The translations under genes were made by a program, and so were the position numbers. A stretch of DNA of 64,000 bases from Amborella trichopoda (taxonomy: Eukaryota; Streptophyta; Magnoliopsida; Amborellales; Amborellaceae): the NCBI RefSeq assembly GCF_000471905.2, contig NW_006494931.1:7615202-7679201 (forward strand), written 5' to 3'. Numbering within the stretch: position 1 is the first letter of the stretch; every line of letters begins with the position of its first letter. Below are positions 9,669 through 21,539 of this stretch, one piece after another. Below the pieces are notes generated by a model. That model ran no database searches. It saw only the letters and a list, made by a program, of their open reading frames with translations, and had not been told where the DNA came from.

Positions 9669-11645
9669 TGATGTCGGTGGGGTCTTAGTTTCCCTCCGCG
9701 CGGGGATGTGAAAACGCTCTCTCGAACAACGGCGGAGGTCCGACACGCGAGTGACGAGAGGGCCCTCCTACTTGCAGATAGGAGGTCGACGGTGAGAGAG
9801 ATTTTTGCAACTGGAGCGCGAACCACTCTTACGCCGCTTAGGGGGTTCGGGGACACGCCCCGGCAAATGGTCCTCTTAGAGCAATTACGAAGCCCTCCGA
9901 TTGTTTGTTAGCGCGATTTGGACACGAGCCCTCCTCAGGTTATCAATCTCTCTCCTCTCATTCTCTCCGTGCCATCGAGATAGGATCCTGATATCCCCCC
10001 TCCCTGGATGTCCTTTTAAAAAGAAAGGTTTGCTGACCGCTAAAAGGGGGCACGGGTGAAAGCCGAGGGCGAAGGCCTGCGGGTTAGCACACATCGACGG
10101 TCTCATAGACGGGCGCAGAATGCCATGCGGGGAGGGTTGCGCATGTGGAAGTGGTAGGAAGAGATAAAGAAAGAGAAAAGGAATGACTCATCTTGAGAGA
10201 AGTGGGTTGAACCGTGCGATGGGGGTGTCCACAGGACCATGCACTCAAGGGTACCCTCCTTCTCAAAGTTTTCTCTCTCTCCCTCTCTCTCCTCCCCCGA
10301 ATGGACTAGCGACTTATTGAGTAAGAAAAGACAACAAGAATAAAAGATAAGACAATAAGAATAAACTATCCTTGATTCCTCCCAGCCCTTGGGGTATTGG
10401 AGCTTCCAAAAAGGGGGGCTTTTGGAGAAACTTTCTGGACCTTTTTACAAATGAGCAAAGCTTACTTATATAGAAGTTTCACCAAATAGGGGTGAACACT
10501 CTAAATTCAAGAGTAATTACAATTAAAGAAATTGAAAAAAAATCAAAATATTAGGCACAAATGACCAAAATGTCCCTATGATCTTTTGCCCAAATGACAA
10601 GACCGTCCCTGCATGCAAGCTGCTCCGTCATGGGAAGACCTTGGAAGCTGGTCCTGCAACTTGTAGAAACTGTTCAGCTTTTGCATAAACATATCTTCGT
10701 TCTTCTCTCGATTACGAGCATTTTGATGCCCTTTAATCGTGTTGTGGTGGCCTTCTTCCCTAGGGTGAATGTCCGGCTATTTTTATAAACTTTGTTTGCC
10801 AATGCATGTCTGAGTTGCGCGTTTTAACTCTTGTCTCTACTTCCAAGTCAGAGAGGAGGTCATTGCAGTCGTTTTGCATCAAGTTTGTTTAATTTGGTGC
10901 AATTGGCCTAATTTAAAGGGATGTCAGAGAAAGGGATTCTAGTAGCCTACTGGATTTGCTTCTTCAGTGACCAGAGGGCTTTCATCCATTGAACAGGGGA
11001 TTGAATGTAAGAGTTGTACCAAAATGTAGCTCTTTGATAGGGGATTCTACTGAGCTCCTCCTCGCGTCAATCCATAGCTTGGATGTTTAGCTATGCTTCA
11101 CTGAATCCGAAGCTTGCTGAACCATGTTTTCTCCTTGGTTTCTCTGACCGCCTTCCTTCTCAGAGCAATGCGGGTTCCCAGTCATGCCACAGTTAGTGCC
11201 TTAGGTTAAAATGACGCGGCTGGTGTGATCTAGAACATGTTGACGTTTGAGCTCTGCCTGATTTAAGATAAAGGCACCGTGGGTGTGAGAAGTTGCTTCC
11301 GGAAAGCGTTGTCGCAGTCCCCATTTCTGGGACTGATTTGGTGAAGTCGCATCGCGTTATAGTAAAACCCATGAGTTGCGAGGCTGCTTGAGCATAGACC
11401 CTTCTATATGGGTCAAATTGAGCCCAAATTTGGTCCTCAGGGTTTTTTCGACATTTTGAGCACAATGGCGATGGTCTGGTGCCCAGTTGCAGCCACTATA
11501 TTAGGGCTATCGTGAAGGGTCCTTCTTTGGTGGAAGGGCACCGCACCCAAGTCACCGAGCTTGAGGCTTTATGTTTTGGCACAATCCTGGCCTACAGGTG
11601 TTTTGTGAACCCGGGAGACTAGATTATTGTTGGCTCTCTCCTAGT
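9669..11645 (-). repeat. 5' LTR of element A
   Basis: On the minus strand this LTR runs from about 11645 to 9669. It ends in CATCA next to the primer-site motif. Its upstream part (11161-11645) matches 1-484. A TATA box lies at 10465-10472. Its downstream half (about 9669-10860) is repeated in inverted orientation at about 11645-12777. An alternative reading is a shorter LTR (9669-10867, starting TGCAATGACC), because two other copies also begin with TG followed by a CTCYTC-rich stretch at that point. Short ORFs inside are not genes. Confidence 0.6.
10465..10472 (-). promoter_or_regulatory. LTR TATA box, element A
   Basis: TATATAAG on the minus strand. It is conserved in the inverted LTR copy at 12026-12033, with similar flanking sequence on both sides. 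It probably marks the U3/R part of the LTR promoter. Confidence 0.55.
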
Positions 11646-12777
11646 CTTGGTTTGTGTATTTGCCAGGAACTAGAATGGCACAGCTCGAAGAAGCATTGGT
11701 AAACGAAGTTCACAAATCTAGCGGAACTTTCACCCCGACGGGAAAGGCCACCACGACACGGTTTTAGGGCATCAAAATGCTCACAATCAAGAGAACATTG
11801 AAGATATGCTGCTGAAACAGCTGAACCATTGCCACAAGTTGCAGAACAAGCTTCTAAGGTCTCGTCATGGAGAAGCAACCTGCATGTAGGGATGATTTTG
11901 TTATTCGTGCAAAAGATCTCAAGGACATTTTGGTCATTTGTGCTTAATTTTGTGATTTACTTCTAATTTCTTAAATTGTAATTAAGCTTGGATTTTGAGC
12001 GTTCATCCCTGTTTAGTGAATCCTCTATATAAGGAAGCTTAACTCACTTTTGAAAGGATCACCCCCACCCCCCAGATACCCTTTGGAAACCTCAAGAACC
12101 CACTTGTGAAAAGGGAAATTAAGGCTAGATTACACTTGTCTCATTACCTTGTTTTCCATGTGAGTACCCTATCCCCGTGGGAGAGGATAGAGGGAGAGAG
12201 AATCCTTCAAGAGAGAGAAGATACACCTGAGTATGTGGTCCCACGAATACCCCGACCGCGTGGGTCACCTCCCCTCTCTTCTGAGCTGAGTCACCCATTT
12301 TCTCTCTCTCTCTCACGCTCACCTCCGCGCGTGACTTTACCGGCACGACAGTCCGCGTTCACCCGCAAGCCCGCGGACGTGGGTAAACCCACGAGCCTCA
12401 ACCCTCGGGTTTCCTGACGCCCCTTTTAGCGGCCAGCTAATCCCTCAGTAGGGCAACAAACGAGGAGGGACATTCGGATCCCATTCCAATAGCTTAGAGA
12501 GAGGAGAGAGGTTGAGAGCTTGATGGGGGCTCCTGTCCAAACCATGCCGACAAGCAGCCGGAGGGCTTCGTAATTTCTCTAAGAGGGCTATCCGCCTAGG
12601 CCTACCCCCTAGCGGCGTAAAGAGCGTCTGCACTCTAATCGCAAAATCTCTCTCACCGTCGGCACCTATTCGCAAGAAGGAGGGCATGTGCGAAACACAT
12701 GCGCCGGACCTCCATGGTAGTTTGACAGAGGGTTTCCGCCTCCTGACGCGAGGGAAACTAGGACTCCACCAACATCA
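11638..12777 (+). repeat. Inverted LTR copy related to element A LTR
   Basis: Plus-strand copy of the segment 9669-10860. Alignable blocks include GGGCATCAAAATGCTC, CATTTTGGTCATTTGTGC and GGAGGGCTTCGTAATT. It begins TGTTGGCTCTC and ends CATCA. ATTAT occurs immediately before (11633-11637) and after (12778-12782), as a 5-bp target-site duplication would. This suggests a solo LTR of about 1140 bp. Caution: the first 15 or so bases also resemble the edge of the repeat at 466-484, so the left boundary may instead be near 11650. TATA box at 12026-12033. Confidence 0.6.
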
Positions 12778-12782
12778 ATTAT

Positions 12783-13252
12783 ATCTTCAATGCTTATTCA
12801 ATTTTGAGCATTTTGATGCCCTTTAATAGTGTTGAGGTAGCCTTTTCCAACAGGGTGGAAGTCCAGCCAGATTCGTGAACTTTGGTCTCCACTACTATTG
12901 GACATGTGATGCTCTGAGTCTTTATTTTGTTTGCCGATGAAAGAGGAGACTGTAACAGTCATTTTGCACCAAGTTTGGTATGTTTTGGTCTTCATATGTG
13001 GCATTCCCTAATTTGGGAAGTCACCGAAAAAAGGAAATCTGACGACCAAGCAAACCTGCTTTATCTATAACCTTGGGGTTTGTGCTTATCTGACCTTTGA
13101 TTGAGTACATCAGTTATACGTGTTTGCAGCTCTTCGCGAGGTGGCCATATTGAAGTCGCTTTCGCGATGATCAGATGTGCGGATCTCGAGTTGTGCTTCA
13201 TGAGATTCAAGGTGTCTTCTTCTTGAAACCTTAATTTTTCTAGTTTTATGCT
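12783..13252 (-). repeat. LTR fragment, same family and orientation as element A LTR
   Basis: Aligns with about 10690-11160 in the same orientation; the marker GAGCATTTTGATGCCCTTTA is exactly shared. Similarity weakens towards the right end, and the C-family LTR starts at 13253. No gene. Confidence 0.55.
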
Positions 13253-14689
13253 TGTTTGAAAACATTTTTCAACACCTTAGGTCCCCGATGCGGAATAAAG
13301 AGGAAGTCGGTCAATAACGCCCTGATTTAGAGTGTAATTTTTTACAGTCTCATAATTGTCATAGAACGGGTGGAAATCTTGTTAAGCACTTCAAAAGGCC
13401 ACATGTCAAGTTTCGTCGCATTCTGACATGTCTAAGGCAATGCAGACAAAGAAACAATTTCAAAAAATCAGCCTCTAGCACCCTGAAATAAGACCCATAA
13501 CTAAAACTCTTTTTTTGGTGTGTTAAACAGCTGTGGGGACCACCGCCATTGGATCCGGTACGGTCGAAAACCCTTATGGGTCAAGTTTTAGCTCAAATAG
13601 ACGCTTCAAGACAAAGTTATGGGTAAAATACTGAAAAGGGGTAGGCCGCATACTATTCCCGTGCGCCCTCCCTACACCAAATCATCATTAATGGTGACTA
13701 TTTTCACAGTTTCAAGCAGTGACTTCTGGGAGCCATATCACCCTCGTTTCGAGAAGGATCGCGCTCAAATTTTGTGAGCGTGTTCATCTCACCAAGACGA
13801 GTGTTTCGATATGTGGCACGCCCAGTGACGACGCCCGAGCAGAGAGAGAATTTGCAAATTCGTGAAGAAAGTTGCAGGAAAATCACCAGCGACACGTATC
13901 GCTCGAGTGGCGAAATCACGGTGCTCGCTCATCAGATTGATGCGAAACCAGTTCCATCGCGTGCGTAAGGTATGAGGCTACATCTGGACCTAACCTCATA
14001 CGTGATGAACATTCAGATTTCACGCACGAAGCCGATAAAATTGTTATAAATTCCAGCTACCGGATTCTATTTTCCGGTCAAAAACCCAAAAGTACAAATC
14101 TTCGTTCGGGCACGAAATCGAGCTGCGTTTGTTGCAACGCAATCGTGACGACATGGTTACTGTGATCCAGTGAAGAATTCGAAGAAACACATCAAGAAAA
14201 AAACGCATTATCAATCGGAAGTTTCCAAGATTCGTGCAAATTTCGAGTTGCATGATTGTGGCCTAAAAATACGATCCGTAGTTCGAAATTGGTACCAAAT
14301 CGATCGTCATGCCGAACCCAACGAGAATGTAATCATCTTTTGGTGAAACGGGAGCCGAAGCAACCTCGAATCGACCATAAAAGATCACGCACATTCTAGG
14401 ACAGCAGGAAAAACTAAAGTTGAATTTCATGAATTGTTGAACAGGGGCAAAATCATCATTTTGCCCCTAATTTTAGATTTTTTTTTAATTCAAATAAATT
14501 GTTATCATTAATTAGGTAGATTTTGATTAATCCACCCATGTTTCGACAAAAGTCCTTATATATCATGTGATATTATTGTACAAGAGACCCTACTTGGCTT
14601 AATAAAATTTTGATATTTATTCATTGTTGGGTCACGTTTTGGGAGAGAGAGGAATGAGAGAGAAATTTTTGAGTCGGTACGCTTGAGCT

Positions 14690-17160
14690 TAACGTAAATC
14701 TCTTTCTCCCTCTTATCTTTCTCTCTTTCTTTTCTCTTTCTCTCTCTTCTCTTTCTCTATCCTCTTTATCTCTCTTTTTTTTCTCTCTTTCTCTTTCTTT
14801 CTCTTTCTCTATCTCTCCGCTTTCACAAACGGTAGAGCCCCATCGCACTCTTTATTTCACTCCTTACGTCCACCTGCTTCCTGTGTACCCTCGGGTCCAC
14901 CTCCTCCTTCTTCCTATGATAGTCTCTCGTGCTCATCGCCCTTTCCCTTCTTTTTTCTGTGCACCTTTACATCACGTCCTTTGTCCACCCTAGCGTTCCT
15001 TTTTTCCTCACACGATTCGTGGTCTCACGTAACCACCATTCTCCGAACCTTTCTACCCAACACCGTCTTGTGCAACTCACCTTAGTGCCGCCTATGAAAC
15101 CTTTCTACCCAACTACACAACTAGTGCAACCCACCTTAGTGCCGCCTGTGCAACCCACCTTAGTGCCGCCTATGAAACCTTTCTACCCAACTACCCAACT
15201 ATGCAACCCACCTTACTGCCGCCTGTGAAACCTTTCTACCCATAGCCGTCTGTGAATTCCACTACCCATTGCCCTCTGAATTCAACAACCCGTCGCCGTT
15301 TGCAACTTACCTCATTGCCGCGCGTGAACTTCACCATTGCCGTACGCTCCTCTCCCTCTCCCACGCTATTGTTCCTCTCTCAGCTCCCTGTCCTCCACCT
15401 CTTTTTCAGCCCCCTGTCCTCCACCTCTCTCTCAGTCCCTTTCCACCACCCACTCTCTCATCCTCCCATCGTCCTTTCTCTCTCTCAAACTAAAAGAAGA
15501 TAAAAAACCCAACAGGCCTCACTCTTGCGCTGTCACCTCCTGCCCTCCCTGTTTCTCTCCTCTGTTCACCACGTCGTTGCATCCCATTGTGCTGCAACCC
15601 ATCCTTGCTGCTGCCGCCACGTTGCAACCCTACTCTTGCTCAGTTACGTCCATCAAGCCTTCTCCTCCACAGCTGAGCCACCTTCAGTCTCGACTCTTTC
15701 TTGCTTCGCCACCATCAATTGCCGCCACGACCTTCCTCCCCCTTTACCTTCGCTGCCTCCACTCCAATCAGCTTCCACCACCTCAGCCCCCCACTCAGCT
15801 GCGGCCCAGCTCCCTTCCATCCTCCATATCACGACGTCACCATCCCCGCCTGCAACCAGGCTTCCCTTCTTCCCTGCCTCTCTCGCACCAGACGGTAGCT
15901 GGCTGCCACCCCTTTCTTCCCATTCTCGTCCATCTCTCTTTCTTCTTCCTGTACCCGAGACCAAGAGCCAGCAACTTCCTCTATCTTGCTGCTCCACCAC
16001 CCGCAACTTTCATCTCCATCTGCGCCACTTCCTGCTGCAACCACTACAGCAGCCATCACCTCACCCTCTTCTTTCTTCAATTGCTTCTCTACCCTCCGCC
16101 ACCATTTCTTTCGGCCTTTGCCGCCCCATCTCGGTTGCTGCCCTCTCTCTCGCTCTCTATCCCCAATCCTCACCGAAACCCCACTGCAACCTATTGCTCT
16201 CTTTCTAAAGTCTCTGCAACTCTCACCTACACTGCAACCTTCTGCTCTCTCTCTTACTCTAAAAACAAACCACACAGCCTCCTCTCATCCTTTCCCTGCC
16301 GCCTGCAACCTCCGGCCCTTCCAAGATCTTCCTCTCTGCAATTTCAGGCTTTCTCTATCTAAACCTCCAAACGAAATCCCCTCTCCCCTTTTCGTCTCTT
16401 TCTTCTCGTTTGAAGCTTTCGTTAATTTCGTTTTCGCTCACCTTACTTTGTTCAACCCAACAAAAGCTCTCCCTTTAAACTTTAAAAACCAATACCCCCA
16501 CTCTCTCTCTAACTCACCCAAATAACCCCATAACCAATTTCACTCCCTCTCATCCAAATAACCTAAAAATAAATCCTTCCCCTCTCTTAATCAAACCAAT
16601 ATTTTTTTAATATTATTTCACTTAAGCGCTTTCTATCTGTCAAACTCCCTCTCTTTAAAACATTACAGAATCCAATAAACTCAACAACCCACTCCTTCCT
16701 TTAACCAAAACGTGTATCTTCTTTTATTATTATTATACAATCCTCTCCCACATGTCAAACTCTCCTTCGTTTAATTCATTTTGTTTTTATTTATTTTGAA
16801 GCTATCACATTTTACTACTTCTACCCTTCTTTTTGTATTATTCCATCTTACTCATTCCTTTTATTTCATTCCTTTCACTTCACTTTAGTCCATTCCATTT
16901 TATGCCATTCCTTTTGCCTCACTCATTTAATCTCACCATACTTTACTCCATTCCACCCATTTATTTTATTTTAATTATCTCATCTTATTTTATTTTCTTC
17001 CATCCTTTTTATTTTATTTTCCTTCATTTCATTTTATATATTTCTCTTCACTTCACTCCATTGTAATCCTAATTCTATTTTCTAATTTTATTTTAATTCA
17101 TCTCTTTCATTTTCATTTCATCTCAATCTCTATCACTCTTATTTCACCATCACCTTTATT
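14690..17160 (+). repeat. 2.5-kb pyrimidine-rich tract with short tandem repeats
   Basis: Almost entirely C and T on the plus strand: CTCTTT-type repeats at 14700-14815, a minisatellite at 15050-15250 (units containing CTTAGTGCCGCC and CTTTCTACCCAACTAC), then mixed CT sequence becoming ATTTT-rich after 16800. Overlapping 227- and 341-codon frames are open because stops are rare in this composition. Much shorter CT-rich stretches occupy the same place in related LTRs (37250-37440, 51300-51380). Confidence 0.7.
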
Positions 17161-17290
17161 TTCACTTTCGTCTCTTTTTTAGGACCTAGCGAGAGTCGAG
17201 ATAGTCTTCATCACTTCTCTTTCTCTTCCTTGCTTGTTTGACCAGAGGGTAGGCTGAACCTTGCGCTGTCGTGCCAGTCTCGTCGTCTAA

Positions 17291-17450
17291 CAATAATGTA
17301 ATTGTGCTGGTATGAGTTACCGTGCCCATCTTATTGCCACAACAGACTAGCCATCGGGTCAGGTTGGTCCGTGTTAGTTCCATCATTTAGTAATAATGTT
17401 GGTGTGCCAGTCTGAGTTACCGTGCCTATCTTGCTGCCATGTCGGGTCAA
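17291..17450 (+). repeat. 100-bp tandem duplication in the U5-like part
   Basis: AATAATGT recurs at 17292 and 17392, followed in both by GAGTTACCGTGCC and similar flanks. A third, more distant copy of the phrase occurs near 22970 in the resumed LTR. Confidence 0.6.
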
Positions 17451-17491
17451 TCACCTATTGGTCTAGCGACTGTATCAGTCTAGCCGCCCAA

Positions 17492-18288
17492 TGTTTATAG
17501 TGCAAAGTCAGAGAGATCTTCAGAGAAAGACGCCTCAGATCTGAACACCACAAACTGATTTTTTAGATGTTGAGATAGAAAATGTGGGGAAAATTGAATT
17601 ATAATATGAGGCCAAATCTACTCAGAAATGACCAGATCTGCTCTCAGATCAGTGGCAGAGCCATCATAGATCCAAAATATGAAACATTGAATAAAAAAGC
17701 AATAAACTAACTTTTTCTAATTAAAATGTAATAAAACAGAAAAAATAATAATAAAAGACTAATAAACGATACCAAACCGGGCCACATGGCCCGGAACTCT
17801 CGAGCCATCGAGGGCTCGCCCATATCAGAACCGGTGTCCTCTTTGTCTCACTGATTCGGATGTTGACCAGCAGATCTCTGTTGTAGAAGGGTTGTTGTGC
17901 CCTAAAGATAGTTTAGATATAGGGTTGTTGTGCCCAAGGTCTAGGTTTTTCAGGCTTAGGGTTCAAAGTTAGGATTTTTCTCTCTGAGGGAGTGTCTGTG
18001 TTTCTAAAGTCGTAGTCTAAGGTTTCAATCTTTTTTTTTTTCAAATAGCCACAAAAAAGAGACTTTATAAGGGTCACGGATTTGTTGGAAAGGGTAACTA
18101 CTAAAAACTGGGGATTTGCTAGGTGTAGAATGAATAACTACTAAAAGCTGAAGATTTGCTAGGTGTGGATCATAGGTTAGGACTATGGATTGTGGTGGTC
18201 TATGGTTTAGGGGTCTACTGAAATAGTGTTGTCCTATAGGTTCAGGAAAATCATGAAATTTGACAATTTTAAAATGGGGGGATCTACA
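17492..18288 (-). repeat. LTR of the F/G family (797 bp)
   Basis: Aligns nearly end to end with 47191-47985 (795 bp) in the same orientation. Both start (minus strand) TGTAGA and end AAACA, and both contain the repeated GGGTTGTTGTGCCC phrase. There is no primer site to its left, and on its right side (18289 on) the minus strand shows CCAAAGAGAGACAAT, a polypurine-like run. It is therefore best read as a 3' LTR whose internal region was cut off by element D. No genes. Confidence 0.75.
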
Positions 18289-18943
18289 ATTGTCTCTCTT
18301 TGGCACTCCCTGTCCTTCGAGGGATAGGTGAGTGGAAAAGAAGTAGACACTCTTTAGCGCTCCCTGTCCTTCAAGGGGCTGGTGAGCGGCAAAGATAATA
18401 CAGACATTTTAACTTTCATCCTGACATTTTGTGGTCAGAGGGCACACCAACTAATCCCTCCAAGTTAGTGCAGTCCCGAGCTCACCCACCTAGGTCATTT
18501 TCATCCTAGTGTTTTCCGCATGAGATGTCGGTGAGTAACACAAGCTTGAAACTCGAGTTGGATTTTCTGACCATGCCACTTAACTTTAGGGGTTTCACAA
18601 TTTCAAATTCTTAAACCTAAAATTTTCTTTGATTTCCTTAAGGTTTCCTAAGGCTTTCTATTGGTTTTTCCTATTTGGGAAAATGTTTGGCCAAGTCAAT
18701 TCTGAAGAGAGAGATGAGGCAGCAACGTGGTGAGCATCATTTACGGGTGTTCAAGCCCCTTCGTTTTAAAAGATATTTTAGAAATTTTGAAAGTAGAGGG
18801 AGATTTGAAATAGAACCCATAACTTGGACAGATTACGATTTTAACAAAGAAATTAAGGTTTTTGAAAACACAACATATAGTAAAAAAAATTTCAATGAGA
18901 AAGATATTTTGAAAAACAAATTTTCGTTAGCAATTTTAACTCC
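18289..18943. other. Remnant between the F-family LTR and element D, no recognised gene
   Basis: Begins with a 54-bp tandem duplication (CTCTTT at 18296 and 18350, each followed by GCACTCCC or GCGCTCCC). A 100-codon frame from 18675 into the gap is open but has no motif I know. May be the truncated internal end of the F-family element plus flanking sequence. Confidence 0.4.
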
Positions 18944-18963
18944 NNNNNNNNNNNNNNNNNNNN
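18944..18963. other. Assembly gap (20 N)
   Basis: Run of N directly before the first integrase-coding bases of element D. The upstream pol of D is either missing here or was never present. Confidence 0.99.
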
Positions 18964-20288
18964 TGAGGATTTGCTAAGATTCAAAAGTCGGGTTTGTGTC
19001 CTGAATGATGAGAGTGTAAAGAAAGCTATCTTAGAAGAAGCACAACATTCTCGTTATACGATACATCCCGAAAGTATTAAAATGTATCAGGACCTGAAGA
19101 AAACCTTTTGGTGGAATAATATGAAAAAAGAGGTAGCACTATTTGTGTCTAAATGCCTAACATGCCAGCAAGTAAAAGCTGAACATCAAAGGCCCGTTGG
19201 GTCGTTGCAGCCTTTACCCGTGCCAGAATGGAAGTGGGAGCACATCTCTATGGATTTTGTCTCTGGCTTGCCTAGAACAAATTCAGGACATGATAACATT
19301 TGGGTCATTGTGGACCGGTTGACCAAAGCTGCCCACTTTCTACCGATTCGCACGACGTACACTTTGGATCGACTGACTCAGTTGTACATTAAGGAAATAG
19401 TACGATTGCATGGAGTTCCTGTCAGTATTGTATCGGACAGGGATACTCGGTTTACTTCTAAATTTTGAGCTAGACTACAGTCAGCCAAGGGGACGAGACT
19501 CACCTTTAGTACTGCCTTTCACCCCCAAACTGATGGACAATCGGAGAGGACCATCCAAACCTTGGAAGATATGCTGAGGGCCTATGTTATTGACCTTACA
19601 GGAAGCTGGGATGACCATTTACCCCTGATTGAGTTTGCTTATAATAATAGCTTCCAAGCCAGTATTCAGATGGCACCATATGAAGCCCTATATGGAAGGA
19701 AATGCAGGTCACCCATATGTTGGGACGAGGTTAGTGAAAGAAAGCTTTGGGGCCCGAAATTTTCCAGATAACCACAGATAAAATAACATTAATTCGTGAA
19801 AGGCTCAAGACAGCTCAGTGTCGGCAAAAGAGTTATGCCGATAACCGAAGGAGAGATCTTGAATTTGAAGAAGGTGATCGCGTTTTCTTAAAAATCTCAC
19901 CAATAAAGGGCATTATGAGATTCGACAAGAAAGGAAAGTTGAGCCCACGTTACATCGGACCAATTGAAATCCTGGAACGAATCGGAGGTGTCGCTTATAG
20001 ACTTGCCGTACCACCCGAATTGGCAAATGTCCATAATGTCTTTCATGTATCTTCACTACGAAAATATCAGCCCGACCCGTCCCATATCTTAAAATATGAA
20101 CCTTTACCGATCAGGAAGGACCTATCCTTCATTGAGTAGCCAATTTTGATACTAGATAGAAGGGTGCAAGTGTTGCGTAACAAGGAGACTCCTTTGGTCC
20201 GTGTATTATGGAGTACCATTCAAGAGAAGAGTCGACTTGGGAACGAGAAGACGAAATCAGAGAAAAATACCCCTATCTTTTCCAGTAA
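18964..20288 (+). pseudogene. pol: Element D pol fragment: integrase and chromodomain-like tail (Tekay-type)
   Basis: Integrase inserts the cDNA into chromosomes. The fragment begins inside the region preceding the zinc-binding domain, which is visible as H...H with [14 protein letters not shown]. The core follows with the first Asp in [11 protein letters not shown], the second in SDRDTRF, and Glu in [12 protein letters not shown]. The C-terminal part reads SPRYIGPIEILERIGGVAYRL, then NVHNVFHVSSLRKYQPDPSH and a tail typical of chromovirus chromodomains. Breaks: a TGA at 19466-19468 where the relative has Trp, a frameshift near 19745, a TAG near 20137, and a frameshift before the final TAA at 20286-20288. 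Protease, RT and RNase H are absent. Closely related to element E. Confidence 0.85.
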
Positions 20289-20322
20289 TCAGGTACACAA
20301 ATTTAGAGGACTAAATTTCTTT

Positions 20323-20335
20323 AAGGGGGGAAGAA
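20323..20335 (+). other. Polypurine tract, element D
   Basis: AAGGGGGGAAGAA sits directly before the LTR start TGTAACA, as needed for plus-strand priming. Element E has the equivalent purine run at 59514-59530 on its minus strand. Confidence 0.8.
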
Positions 20336-20531
20336 TGTAACAATCCTAAAATTTCAAAAAAAAAAAAACAAAAAAAAAGGAGAAAAGATGCTTTTAAATA
20401 GGTGATGGTCTGTTTGAGTATGATGGTCCTTGGGGACCATCACTATTTTCAAAAGTTTTTGCCTTTGCCTTTGCCTTTGCCTTTGCCTTTGCTTTTGCTT
20501 TTGTTGCCTGCTTCTTGCTGCCTACTGCTCG

Positions 20532-20553
20532 CCACGTCCTTTAGCGGACGTGG
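20532..20553 (+). promoter_or_regulatory. Inverted repeat with ACGT cores in the Tekay LTR
   Basis: CCACGTCC (20532-20539) and GGACGTGG (20546-20553) are exact complements with a 6-base spacer. Both arms hold an ACGT core as bound by plant bZIP factors. The same structure is kept in element E (59343-59364). A TATA-like TTTAAATAG follows about 90 bases downstream in D and in a comparable place in E. A role as LTR enhancer is inferred. Confidence 0.5.
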
Positions 20554-20641
20554 TTTTCGTATGTTAAAAGCATACGCTTAACGCGACACCTTAGGTATGA
20601 GGTAGAGCGTAATAAAATATTATAATAATACGTTATAAGAA

Positions 20642-20650
20642 TTTAAATAG
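20642..20650 (+). promoter_or_regulatory. LTR TATA-like box, element D
   Basis: TTTAAATAG followed by GG is kept in the element E LTR (minus strand, about 59268-59276). It is a plausible core promoter, by position in the LTR and by conservation. Confidence 0.4.
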
Positions 20651-21539
20651 GGAAGGTAAGCACTCCCACTCTAGAAAATTTTAAGATCTCTCTCTCTCTC
20701 TGGTCGAAACACCGTGAACTTCTCTTTTGAACCGAATTTTTTTATCGGAAGCTCCCTCTCAAATAATTGTGAGTAAGTGACATCGTCTTCCTAAAAAATA
20801 GTCTATTTCTAATAAATAATGATATTTTCGTCTAGGATCTTTATTTTATCAGTTTTATGTGTAAGTGACCTCATTGTCTCAAAAAATAATCCATTCTTTT
20901 TAAAAATGAAATGAAATAATTATTTCTGCGTATTATCATGAATTTTAGGCGCAATAAATTTTATGCGCACGTGACCTCATTATCTTGAAAAAATAATCTT
21001 TTTAATAAAAATTGTGATATTTTATCTATGTTAGAAATTTTGAAGGCTGTAAATTAGAAAAATAAATTTATTTATTTTCTTGTTTATTGTTAGAAATAAA
21101 TGTGATATTTCTGCTTTTAGTAAAATTGTGATATTTCTTTCTACTGTTTTGAATATTTAGACATTGTAAAATTCATGTGCAAACGACTGCCTTATTATTT
21201 AAAAAAAAATTGACATTTTTGCAATTGATTATAGTATTTTTGTGAAATGTTTATTTGTGGATTGATATCCCATAAATTGTGATAATTCCGTATTCTTGAA
21301 TTTTTATAAGAGTTTTTCTCTACATATTAAATTGACAATTATGCTAGAATGCCTTTACAAACTGCTACCTTTCTAAATTTGAGCCCAAAATATTTGATTG
21401 GTTATTTTTGAAATGTTATATAGAGTGATTGTTATCAATGGTTTAAGTGAAATTCATATTAATGATTTTAGTGATATGTTGAGTACATGATATTGCTGCT
21501 TTCGAATGTTTAAAGAGATTTAGAAATAATTTAAGTATG

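Larger units (their letters stand above)
13253..17491 (+). repeat. 5' LTR of element C, first part (U3 and pyrimidine-rich R/U5)
   Basis: Starts TGTTTGAAAAC. Its first 1.4 kb aligns with the LTR starts at 35814 and 56159 (plus) and at 52822 (minus). A TATA-like TTATATAT lies at 14556-14563. From about 14690 the strand becomes strongly C/T-rich to about 17160. The part 17180-17480 matches U5-like sequence at about 22960-23110. The LTR is broken at 17491 by other elements and seems to resume at 22167. Long serine/proline-rich frames (for example 15337-16362) reflect composition, not genes. Confidence 0.6.

Noticed and set aside
15337..16362. 341-codon plus-strand ORF, with overlapping 227- and 179-codon frames
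   Set aside because: All frames are Ser/Pro/Leu-rich and open because the strand is almost only C and T. No motif, and the sequence is part of an LTR.
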